A stretch of DNA of 9,001 bases from an uncultured Flavonifractor sp. (GTDB taxonomy: Bacteria > Bacillota > Clostridia > Oscillospirales > Oscillospiraceae), in contig CAJUDT010000090.1 in NCBI GenBank assembly GCA_910585415.1, positions 1 to 9,001 of the forward strand, written 5' to 3'. The notes under the pieces were generated by a model. The model did not search any database. It saw only the letters and a list, made by a program, of their open reading frames with translations, and was not told where the DNA came from. The position numbers and the translations under genes are program-made. This document shows, one piece after another, positions 1 through 6,382 of this stretch; position 1 is the stretch's first letter, and every line of letters starts with the position of its first letter.

Positions 1-476
1 TCCTCACCATGCCCGAGGACGACAAGACCCACCCCATCCCCGACCTGACCGGCTACATCACCGAGGGTCAGATTATCCTCTCCCGGGAGCTCTACCGCAA
101 GGGGGTCAATCCCCCGGTGGACGTGCTGCCCTCCCTGTCCCGTCTGAAGGACAAGGGCGTGGGCGTGGGCAAGACCCGGGAGGACCACGCGGGCACCATG
201 AACCAGCTCTTCGCCGCCTATTCCACCGGCAAGGAGAACAAGGAGCTCATGAGCATCCTGGGCGAGGCGGCCCTGTCCCCCACGGACCTGCTGTACGCCA
301 AGTTCGCCGACGAGTTTGAAAAGCGCTACGTCTCCCAGGGCCCCGACGAGAACCGCTCGATTCTGGAGACTCTGGACCTGGGCTGGGACCTGCTGAGTAT
401 CCTGCCCTCCGCCGAGCTCAAGCGCATCAAGCCGGAGTTCATTGAGAAATATCTGCCGAAAAAAGAACAAGCGTAA
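1..476 (+). CDS. atpB: V-type ATP synthase subunit B, C-terminal part (5' truncated by window edge)
   Basis: This is the non-catalytic nucleotide-binding subunit B of a V/A-type ATP synthase, which alternates with subunit A in the cytoplasmic V1 head. The open frame is in phase from the window edge (codons from position 3 read L-T-M-P-E-D-D), so the ATG at 9 is internal. The stretch MPEDDKTHPIPDLTGYITEG is a signature of V-type B subunits. It is followed by GQIILSRELYRKGVNPPVDV and LPSLSRLKDKGVG, where the head subunits pack. About 157 residues are visible, roughly the last third of a protein that is usually about 460 residues; the Walker-like region lies outside the window. The stop at 474-476 is 13 bp before subunit D, as expected for an ntpA-B-D type operon. 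Whether the enzyme moves H+ or Na+ cannot be told from this subunit. The symbol follows the common V-type naming; ntpB is equivalent. Confidence 0.97.
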   Translation, partial: LTMPEDDKTHPIPDLTGYITEGQIILSRELYRKGVNPPVDVLPSLSRLKDKGVGVGKTREDHAGTMNQLFAAYSTGKENKELMSILGEAALSPTDLLYAKFADEFEKRYVSQGPDENRSILETLDLGWDLLSILPSAELKRIKPEFIEKYLPKKEQA

Positions 477-489
477 GGGGGTGGGGTAA

Positions 490-1203
490 ATGCCTGCGAT
501 CAACGTCAACCCCACCCGGCAGGAGCTCACCCGCCTGAAGGGCCGTCTGCGCACCTCCATCCGGGGCCACAAGCTCCTGAAGGATAAGCGCGACGAGCTC
601 ATGAAGCAGTTCATGGACGTGGTGCGGGAAAACCGCGCCCTGCGCCAGAAGGTGGAGGCCGCCCTGATGAAGGCCCACGGGTCCTTTACCGTGGCCTCGG
701 CGGTGATGTCCTCGGAAATGCTGGAACAGTCCCTGCTCTACCCCAAGCAGAGCGTGGAGCTGGATATGAGCTTTCAGAACGTCATGAGCGTCAATGTGCC
801 GGAGTACCACTTCAAGACCAAGAGCGACGACGCGGGGGAAATCTACCCCTACGGCTTCGCCACCACCTCCGGCGAGCTGGACGACGCGGTGAACGCCCTG
901 TCCGGGGTGTTTCAGGATATGCTCCGTCTGGCCCAGATTGAAAAGACCTCCCAGCTGCTGGCGGAGGAAATCGAAAAGACCCGGCGGCGGGTCAACGCCC
1001 TGGAGTACGTCAAGATTCCCCAGATGCAGGAGGCCATCAAGTATATCACCATGAAGCTGGACGAGAACGAGCGCGCCTCCACCATCCGCCTGATGAAGGT
1101 CAAGGATATGATTCTCAAACAGGCCATCGAGGAACGGCAGGAGGCCGACCAAAATGCCGTGGAGACCTACGGCAAGCCGAAAGACGCCCCGGCGGACGTG
1201 TAA
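490..1203 (+). CDS. atpD: V-type ATP synthase subunit D (central rotor stalk)
   Basis: Subunit D is the central-shaft protein that turns inside the A3B3 head and couples ATP synthesis or hydrolysis to the membrane rotor. The 237-residue product opens with the conserved PTRQELTRLKGRLRTSIRGH and KLLKDKRDELMKQF segments. It is dominated by two long amphipathic helices, at roughly residues 8-70 and 150-215, which would form the antiparallel coiled coil of the shaft. The middle (about 75-140) is less helical and corresponds to the globular end. Length is at the upper end of the usual 200-230. The ATG at 490 follows a purine-rich GGGGGTGGGG ribosome binding site and lies 13 bp after subunit B, so the two are co-transcribed. 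It is the last gene of the operon: a strong terminator begins 30 bp downstream. Family assignment is secure; ntpD is an equivalent symbol. Confidence 0.96.
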   Translation: MPAINVNPTRQELTRLKGRLRTSIRGHKLLKDKRDELMKQFMDVVRENRALRQKVEAALMKAHGSFTVASAVMSSEMLEQSLLYPKQSVELDMSFQNVMSVNVPEYHFKTKSDDAGEIYPYGFATTSGELDDAVNALSGVFQDMLRLAQIEKTSQLLAEEIEKTRRRVNALEYVKIPQMQEAIKYITMKLDENERASTIRLMKVKDMILKQAIEERQEADQNAVETYGKPKDAPADV

Positions 1204-1228
1204 CGGCTGGCATTCCCGGCAATGAAGC

Positions 1229-1266
1229 AAAAAAGGTACTGCCCAAAGCCTGGGCAGTACCTTTTT
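1229..1266. terminator. Bidirectional intrinsic terminator between atpD and the convergent SPFH operon
   Basis: A perfect 11-bp stem (1235-1245 with 1251-1261) closes a 5-nt loop. On the + strand it is followed by TTTTT (1262-1266), ending the V-ATPase operon. On the - strand the flanking A run at 1229-1234 becomes a T run, so the same hairpin can also end transcription arriving from the convergent operon. The A and T runs can extend the stem further. Confidence 0.93.
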
Positions 1267-1289
1267 CTGTTTTGGCGGCAAGCAGCAAC

Positions 1290-1322
1290 GCGGCGGGACG
1301 GAAAAAAGCTCCGTCCCGCCGC
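1290..1322 (-). terminator. Strong GC-rich hairpin just after the last gene of the SPFH operon
   Basis: A perfect 13-bp inverted repeat (1290-1302 with 1310-1322) encloses a 7-nt loop. It lies 35 bp beyond the stop codon of the 57-residue ORF on the - strand. No T run follows directly, so it may be a 3'-end stabiliser or a first pause element ahead of the T-tailed hairpin at 1229-1266. Calling it a terminator is inference; the hairpin itself is plain. Confidence 0.55.
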
Positions 1323-1357
1323 GCCATCGCCGGGGAAAACTGGGTCCCGCCCTGCTG

Positions 1358-1531
1358 TCAGCGCTTGGGCGGATGAAGGTCCCACTCGGGGAAACAGCTG
1401 GCAAACCCGTCCAGATTCTGGGTCAGCATCACGCGCTCCATTTTTGCCAAATCGGGGTCGGCGGCGCCGAACATCGCTTCCAGTTCGTCAAAATCGGCCA
1501 TGCCCTCGAAATCGTTCTCTCCTGCCATCAT
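1358..1531 (-). CDS. Small acidic protein of 57 residues, function unknown, last gene of the SPFH operon
   Basis: A short gene I do not recognise. It is supported by a near-ideal ribosome binding site (AGGAGG, 5 nt before the ATG at 1531-1529; a second ATG follows at once), by placement 37 bp after the preceding stop on the same strand, and by transcription signals ending just beyond it. The product starts MMAGENDFEGMADFDELEAM and ends PEWDLHPPKR. It has 13 Asp/Glu against 4 Lys/Arg, one cysteine (C46) and six methionines. There is no membrane segment and no signal peptide. The acidic and hydrophobic pattern at residues 7-21 could form a short amphipathic helix that binds a partner, but that is only inference. 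It may be a small accessory subunit of the membrane proteins encoded upstream. A chance ORF is possible but unlikely given the ribosome binding site and position. Confidence 0.72.
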   Translation of the reverse strand: MMAGENDFEGMADFDELEAMFGAADPDLAKMERVMLTQNLDGFASCFPEWDLHPPKR

Positions 1532-1569
1532 CAAAGCCTCCTTTTCCTGGTCATTTACGGGCCCGCCGG

Positions 1570-3240
1570 TTACGCTACGACGTCCCGAAGCTGCTCGCGC
1601 TCAAATTCCTGCACCACCCGCCGGGCGCGCTCCCATTCGGATAGGGCGGCGTCAATGCGCTGCTGCCCCTCCGCCAGCTTGGTGGAATACTCGGCGCTCA
1701 TTTGCAGGGTGCTTTCGGCCATACGCTTCGCGGCCTTGGAGGAATTGAGGAAGCAGAACAGCGCGCCCACCAGCAGAATCACCCCCAGGGGCGGAGCCGC
1801 CATCAAACCCACCGCCCCCAGGACCGCCAGCACCAGGGCGGCGATTTTCAAGGTTTTCGGCTGATTGGAGGGCAGGGACTGGAGGGAGGCCTGGTGGCGC
1901 TGGGCCATGTACCGCTGGAAATCCGCTTTCAGGGCCGGGCCGTCGGTTCCGTCCCGGCTGGCGCCCTTCCAGCCGTCGATTTCCAGGGTGACGGCCTGGG
2001 GGAAGGACTCCTTTTTCTCGGTGATGTAGCGCTCAAAGCCGCCGCGAATGTAGCTGCTTAAGAAGGATACCGCCGTCTTTTTCTCCGAGGGGCGGGAGCC
2101 CTCCTTCTGGACGATGACGTTGGTCATCTGGCCAATCAGGTCGATGGTTTCCTCGGTCTGCCGCCGCTCCGACTCCAGTATGTAGGCCTTGGCGGCGGCG
2201 GTGTCGCCGTCAAAGCGCCGCACGGCGGTCAGGTACTGTTCCTCCTTGCGCAGGGGTTCCTCTTTGGCGTCGTACCGGCTGATGAGGGTGACCAGGGTCT
2301 GGTCGATGTCCTTTTTCAGCTTCTGCTGGTCCACCTCGGTGTGTTTCATCTTGGAAAAGGTGCTTGCGATGCTGTCCACGGAGCGAATGCGCCCGATATA
2401 CTCGGATATGGCGGAATACTCCTGAACACAGCTGCTGAGTTGGGGAAACTGCCCCTCCAAATCCACGGTGAAGTCGGAACAGAAGTCCCGCCACTGCTCC
2501 ACCTGCCGGGACTCGAAATCGCCGCCGTTCTCCTGAATCTCCTTCATCCACTTGGCGACGTAATCGTCACACATATGCTTTTCATCCGGGCCGAACACAC
2601 CGTTCAAGTAGGCGTTCAGATAGGTAAAGTTGCTCTTGGTGAAATTGGCCGCGCTCTGCCGGGCGAAGTAGAGGGACAGCCACTCGTAACAGGTGTCGGT
2701 CCGGTTGTTCCGGCGGCAGATGAGGGCCATGGTCAGGGCGGTCTTTTCCTCGTCCCGCCGGACGGCCTCCGCAATGGCCCGGCTGGCCAGGTCCCGGTCG
2801 TTGCCAATCCACGCGGAGACGGCCACCAGACAGGGGGCCAGCCAGTAGTCCGGCGTGGAGAGCATGAGTTCCTCCGTCACCTGAGAAATGGTGGTCTTTT
2901 TCACCAGGGCCAGGTCGGTGGCCTGGAGCACGCCCAGCATGGTCTCCCGGACGGTCTTGTAGCCGCCAAACTGCTGCTCCAGCTCCTGACGCACGCGGAT
3001 GAGCTCCGTAGCGGCCTTTTGCAGGGCGGTGGCCTTCCGGTTCTCGTTGACGAACTGCTCAAAGCTCTTCTTGAGGGTCCGCAGGTCGCTCTGGACCCTG
3101 GACAGGTCGCTGTTGAGGCTGTCCAGCTTCTGGCTGTTGTGGGAGACGTCCTCCTGAATGCGCCGCGTGGCGGCGGAGAGCGTGTCGATTCTGCGTTCAA
3201 TGCCATGCAGGTCAATGTTGACCGATGTGGATGTGGCCAT
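1570..3240 (-). CDS. Coiled-coil protein with C-terminal two-helix membrane hairpin, function unknown
   Basis: A 556-residue protein I cannot assign to a named family. Residues about 8-90 are strongly heptad-like (the segment IERRIDTLSAATRRIQEDVS onward), predicting a long N-terminal coiled coil. Residues about 95-200 are helical and alanine-rich and could form TPR-like repeats. Residues about 200-450 are mainly charged helices with no catalytic motif I can see. Near residues 463-499 there are two hydrophobic helices split by APP, followed by a last helical, charged segment to residue 556. The membrane hairpin would leave both the large N-terminal part and the tail on the same side, presumably the cytoplasm. 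The ATG at 3240 follows GAGAGGAGAGAGG, 30 bp after the zinc-ribbon gene stop. The arrangement suits an anchored scaffold partner of the SPFH protein, which is inference from operon context. Confidence 0.9.
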   Translation of the reverse strand: MATSTSVNIDLHGIERRIDTLSAATRRIQEDVSHNSQKLDSLNSDLSRVQSDLRTLKKSFEQFVNENRKATALQKAATELIRVRQELEQQFGGYKTVRETMLGVLQATDLALVKKTTISQVTEELMLSTPDYWLAPCLVAVSAWIGNDRDLASRAIAEAVRRDEEKTALTMALICRRNNRTDTCYEWLSLYFARQSAANFTKSNFTYLNAYLNGVFGPDEKHMCDDYVAKWMKEIQENGGDFESRQVEQWRDFCSDFTVDLEGQFPQLSSCVQEYSAISEYIGRIRSVDSIASTFSKMKHTEVDQQKLKKDIDQTLVTLISRYDAKEEPLRKEEQYLTAVRRFDGDTAAAKAYILESERRQTEETIDLIGQMTNVIVQKEGSRPSEKKTAVSFLSSYIRGGFERYITEKKESFPQAVTLEIDGWKGASRDGTDGPALKADFQRYMAQRHQASLQSLPSNQPKTLKIAALVLAVLGAVGLMAAPPLGVILLVGALFCFLNSSKAAKRMAESTLQMSAEYSTKLAEGQQRIDAALSEWERARRVVQEFEREQLRDVVA

Positions 3241-3270
3241 AGGTTTCCTCTCTCCTCTCGATGGGAACCG

Positions 3271-4083
3271 TTATCCGGTGATACCGGCGTCCGCCCGGTA
3301 TTTTTCACACTTTTTTTGATAGGTCCCCAAAAATTTCTTCTGAAGCTCCCCGTCGTTGATGGCGGAGAGAATGGGCCCGATGGCGGAAATGAAGTGCTCG
3401 TAAAAATACTGCGCCTTGGCTTTCAGGTAAAAGCTGTTGCTGACATAGGGAGAGTCCGGGTTGGTGTCGATTGCCTTGAGCAGGGCGAAGCAGGTCTTGG
3501 GTATGCCGCAGTGGGCGGCGAGCTCCTGGTACATCTCCGCCAGACTCTGGCGCAGGAACCCGGCGGAGGTCCGCTTGCCGATGAGGTAGGGACAAAAGGC
3601 GTCGATGAATTTGCACAGCTCCGGCGCGTCCTCCTCCGCCTGCATGTTGACGGCCACCAGCTCAATGACGTTTTCCTCATAGTCGGCCAGATTGTACGCG
3701 GAGGCCAGCATCAGGCCGCGCAGGTCCGCCACCTCGTCATACTCCAAAGCCACGTCCCGGAGGCTGGCAAAAAACTGCCCCATGGAGTCCGGCTTGCGGA
3801 CGGTGAACTCGTCGTAGTAGGCCAGGATGTACAGGGCCGGGGCGTTGTCCATGGAGATGTTGAGCACCTCCATGGCGTAGTGTCTGGCGTCCTCCAGCTT
3901 CCCGCTGGTAAAGGAACGGATGGCGTTCTGACGGGCAAAGACCACCTTGCCGTTGGCGTTTAACGTGGCCCGGGAGTAGTATTCCTCCTTGCCGCACTGG
4001 TTGCAGATGAGTATTCTCTGCTTTGCGTCAAAGCTCACATTGGTGCTGCCGCAGCCGCGGCATTGCATTCCGCCCATATCCAT
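3271..4083 (-). CDS. Zinc-ribbon protein with helical-repeat (TPR-like) domain, function unknown
   Basis: A 270-residue soluble protein. The N terminus carries one zinc ribbon with two CxxC knuckles, C8/C11 and C27/C30 (CRGCG and CNQCG). The segment at about 50-110, including ARQNAIRSFTSGKLEDARHY and the helix pairs after it, resembles TPR-type repeats, and helices continue to the end. No transmembrane segment or enzymatic motif is visible. The ATG at 4083 has a purine-rich GGGGGG site 8 nt upstream and starts 15 bp after the stop of the membrane-protein gene, so the genes are translated from one message. The ribbon resembles those on the SPFH protein of the same operon, so a shared assembly is plausible. 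Similar ribbon-plus-helix proteins accompany YdjI-type SPFH genes in other Firmicutes, as far as I recall. The molecular role is unknown; an adaptor is my inference. Confidence 0.9.
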   Translation of the reverse strand: MDMGGMQCRGCGSTNVSFDAKQRILICNQCGKEEYYSRATLNANGKVVFARQNAIRSFTSGKLEDARHYAMEVLNISMDNAPALYILAYYDEFTVRKPDSMGQFFASLRDVALEYDEVADLRGLMLASAYNLADYEENVIELVAVNMQAEEDAPELCKFIDAFCPYLIGKRTSAGFLRQSLAEMYQELAAHCGIPKTCFALLKAIDTNPDSPYVSNSFYLKAKAQYFYEHFISAIGPILSAINDGELQKKFLGTYQKKCEKYRADAGITG

Positions 4084-4098
4084 TGCCCTGTCCCCCCT

Positions 4099-4791
4099 TT
4101 ACCGCATGGATGAAGCCGCGCTTGTGCGGGTGCTCCAGATGAGCTCCGCCTGACGGAGCGCGTCCTGAACGGCGGCGGGCTCCCCGCCCTGGGAAAGCAG
4201 CTGGAGCAGCTCGTCCAGCTGAAGGACCATCTGCCGTTCGCTCTCGGCGGTGAGGCTGGTGGTCCGGTTGGAGCTGTAGTCCACGGCCTCCTTCAGCTTG
4301 AGCAGCCGGGTGCGCACCGGGCCGTCCTGGGTGATGCTGAGAAGCTCCCCCAGCTTGGCCGAGATGTGCAGCGGGCCCGCGAGTTTTTGCTCCATCAGGT
4401 CCGACTGGCGGGAGAGCCGGTGGGCGCTCTTTTCCGCCGAGAGAATCAGAATCAGGTACACCGCCGTGATGGCCGCGAAGGCAAAGAGCAGAATCCGGTT
4501 CAACCCGCCCAGGCCCCGCAGAATGAGCATGGTGCTGGAGAACAGCACTGCGGCCACATAGGCGAGGGTGAGCCACAGGGAGAGAGCGCCCGCCTCCGCG
4601 CCCCCCCGGCCGGGGGCGCTCCAAAAGAGCGTCAGGTACACAAGGGCCAGCACCACGGCGAGGACGCCGCAGAGGATTCCCCCCGTACACAAAATGAGGA
4701 ACCTGCCCGCCACAACCCAGATGGCCAGACACCACACCAGACCCAGCAGGCCGATGGCCAGAGAGAGTATACTGCGGGTTGAATGTTTCAT
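4099..4791 (-). CDS. Four-helix integral membrane protein with cytoplasmic helical tail, function unknown
   Basis: The product is 230 residues. Four hydrophobic spans lie at about 8-27, 31-57, 69-91 and 99-118. A charged helical tail follows (about 119-230), with heptad-like stretches near 140-200 (SAKLGELL and MVLQLDELLQLL). With four spans both ends are predicted to be cytoplasmic. I do not recognise the family. I chose the ATG at 4791 (MKHSTRS) and not a start 39 nt upstream at 4830: GAGGTGA sits 6 nt before the 4791 ATG, and the earlier start would overlap the end of the SPFH gene. It begins 17 bp after the SPFH stop. Its tail could bind the coiled-coil proteins of the operon, which is inference. 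It may stand in for the membrane component found beside ydjI in Bacillus. Confidence 0.9.
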   Translation of the reverse strand: MKHSTRSILSLAIGLLGLVWCLAIWVVAGRFLILCTGGILCGVLAVVLALVYLTLFWSAPGRGGAEAGALSLWLTLAYVAAVLFSSTMLILRGLGGLNRILLFAFAAITAVYLILILSAEKSAHRLSRQSDLMEQKLAGPLHISAKLGELLSITQDGPVRTRLLKLKEAVDYSSNRTTSLTAESERQMVLQLDELLQLLSQGGEPAAVQDALRQAELIWSTRTSAASSMR

Positions 4792-4808
4792 TCCAATCAC
4801 CTCTCGTA

Positions 4809-6188
4809 TCAGGAAAGTTTGGTTCCGCACTCAGGGCAGAACTTCGCGCCGGGAGCCAGCTCGTTTCCGCAGCCGGGACATTTGGGGCTCAGGCGGTGGC
4901 CGCAGTTGGAGCAGAACTTTGCGCCGGGGGGCAGCGGGGCCCCGCATTCCGGGCACAGGGGCTGGGGCTCCGCCAGCTTCTCCCCGCAGCCGCAGCAGAA
5001 CTTTGCGCCCACGTCGTTGGCCGTGCCGCAGTGCCTGCATACGCCCGGCCCGGCGGTGGCCTGGGGGGCGGCGGTCTGAGGTCCGGCGGCCTGGGGGGCG
5101 GCGGCGCCAAGGGAGTTCTGGGCGATGGTGCTCATACCGCTCCCAAACGCGCCCCCCACGCCGAACCCTAAGCCCATGCCCATGCCCGCGCCCATGAAGC
5201 CGGAGGCGGTCCCCTCGTTCTGGGCGGCGGTTTTCATCACGTCAAAGGAGTGCTCCTGCTGATAGGTGTAGCCCTCCCGCTGGCGCATCCGGGCCCGGGC
5301 CTCGGACTCGATGTCCATCTCCGCAGCGGTCCCCTCGGCCTCAATGCGCTTCTTTTTGCGGAGAATTTTCGCCTCGTTGATAACCCGAAGGTCCTCGTCG
5401 GGCACATTGATGTTGTGGAAGGAGAAGTTGTCCAGGGTCAGGCCGAAGGAGTCAAAGTGCTCCACCAGCGCCTCGTAAATGGTCTTTGAGAACTCGGAGA
5501 GATAGGCGCTGATTTTCAGGACACTGATTTCCTCCCGGATAATCTGGTTGGCCAGCAGGTTGGGGACGTACTCCAGAATTTTGGCCCGCATAAAGGACAT
5601 GAGGCTCTCTCGGGTATAGTCCGCCCGGGTTCCAACCACCTTTTGCAGGAATTTGCGGGCCTGGACCTCGGCGCGGCTGGTGTCCACCTGTTCGATGTGG
5701 ACGCCGAAGAAGCCGTAGGCCCGGACGTGGACGTTCACATCTTCCTCCGGGTCCACCACCACAATGGGGGCCTGGGTGCCCCAGGAGAGCTCGTTCATAT
5801 AGGTGGTGTTGATAAAATAGACCGTGCTGTGAAAGGCGGACTCCCCGCCCGTCAGGGCGTGGGAGATGTTCCGAAAGGGCGCAAAGCGGCTGTCGCCGGT
5901 CTCCAGCTTGATTTTACAGGGCCCCATGAAGGTGGTGAGCTGAGAGCGGCCGCTCCCGTCGTCCTCCAGGGAGTTGCCCGCGTTCAGGTTGTTGGTAAAC
6001 ACCGCCATCTGAGACGGGCCCACAATCAGATACGAGCCGTTGGGAAAGTCCTCGTATTCATATTTATGAACGATAACCGAGGCCTCCTGGTCGGACTCCG
6101 GCTCCCATTTGATTACATCGACGGAAAAGGCGCCCAAAATGCCGGAGTGCTGTTTTTCCTTTGGATTGTTACTGGAAAACAATGCCAC
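4809..6188 (-). CDS. SPFH/Band-7 (stomatin-like) protein with three C-terminal zinc ribbons, YdjI type
   Basis: A 459-residue protein of the type often annotated as a virion-core-like or YdjI-like SPFH protein. SPFH proteins oligomerise on the inner face of the membrane and organise local domains or chaperone membrane complexes. The SPFH core spans about residues 20-265, including GSYLIVGPSQMAVF and the VVVDPEEDVNVHVRAYGFFG segment. An alanine- and charge-rich helix follows (about 265-325), then a Gly/Met-rich stretch (329-352) and an Ala/Pro linker. Three zinc ribbons close it, with cysteines at 384/387/398/401, 412/415/426/429 and 437/440/451/454. No N-terminal membrane span is evident, so attachment would be peripheral. 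The start is GTG at 6188: GGGGGG lies just upstream, conserved sequence begins soon after, and no in-frame ATG fits. It heads the operon, with its own promoter. B. subtilis ydjI sits in a sigma-W, PspA-containing operon; no pspA is seen here. Confidence 0.92.
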   Translation of the reverse strand: MALFSSNNPKEKQHSGILGAFSVDVIKWEPESDQEASVIVHKYEYEDFPNGSYLIVGPSQMAVFTNNLNAGNSLEDDGSGRSQLTTFMGPCKIKLETGDSRFAPFRNISHALTGGESAFHSTVYFINTTYMNELSWGTQAPIVVVDPEEDVNVHVRAYGFFGVHIEQVDTSRAEVQARKFLQKVVGTRADYTRESLMSFMRAKILEYVPNLLANQIIREEISVLKISAYLSEFSKTIYEALVEHFDSFGLTLDNFSFHNINVPDEDLRVINEAKILRKKKRIEAEGTAAEMDIESEARARMRQREGYTYQQEHSFDVMKTAAQNEGTASGFMGAGMGMGLGFGVGGAFGSGMSTIAQNSLGAAAPQAAGPQTAAPQATAGPGVCRHCGTANDVGAKFCCGCGEKLAEPQPLCPECGAPLPPGAKFCSNCGHRLSPKCPGCGNELAPGAKFCPECGTKLS

Positions 6189-6208
6189 ATGACTCCCCCC
6201 TAAAATGC

Positions 6209-6251
6209 GAATACCCGCCGGAAGCGGACAATCCCGCCCCCGCCGGTATTC
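6209..6251 (-). promoter_or_regulatory. Possible structured 5' leader of the SPFH operon mRNA
   Basis: In the predicted leader, GAATACC (complement of 6245-6251) can pair with GGTATTC (complement of 6209-6215), enclosing an inner GCGG/CCGC hairpin at 6224-6237. The structure ends about 20 nt before the GTG start and close to its G-rich ribosome binding site. It could tune translation or mRNA stability. The pairing is visible; the function is inferred. Confidence 0.35.
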
Positions 6252-6291
6252 CGTCTTTCGACAGAATACCATAAAATGAATAAAATTACAA
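6245..6291 (-). promoter_or_regulatory. Promoter of the SPFH operon, with a palindrome over the -10
   Basis: On the - strand a -35 TTGTAA (6291-6286) is followed by a 17-bp spacer whose last three bases are TGG, then -10 TATTCT (6268-6263). This is a good extended -10 promoter for the housekeeping sigma factor. Transcription should start near 6256, giving a leader of about 68 nt. A near-perfect 26-bp palindrome at 6245-6270 (11 pairs, one of them G-T, around GAAA) covers the -10 and start site, as an operator would. No ECF sigma-W-type AAC/CGT pair stands out. Confidence 0.65.
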
Positions 6292-6303
6292 CAAGAAACC
6301 GGG

Positions 6304-6338
6304 AAAAAATTGGGACCTCCCCCAGGGGGGACGTCCCA
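6304..6338 (-). terminator. Intrinsic terminator after the YihY/BrkB gene
   Basis: On the - strand a GC-rich hairpin (6338-6311; outer stem TGGGAC/GTCCCA, one G-G mismatch, inner C/G run) is followed by a T run (complement of 6304-6309). It lies 44 bp after the gene's stop and directly upstream of the SPFH operon promoter, which separates the two transcription units. Confidence 0.9.
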
Positions 6339-6382
6339 GCTGTCTGTTTCCAAGGGCCCGCCGGATGGGAGCGGGTCAGGGA

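Noticed and set aside
439..1404. 321-codon open frame on the - strand
   Set aside because: It is antisense to atpD and crosses a strong terminator hairpin; its composition (His-, Leu- and Gly-rich) is that of a shadow frame.
2341..3963. 540-codon open frame on the + strand
   Set aside because: It lies antisense to two well-supported - strand genes with ribosome binding sites and cysteine/coiled-coil motifs. Long antisense frames are expected in GC-rich codon use, and its product shows no recognisable domain.
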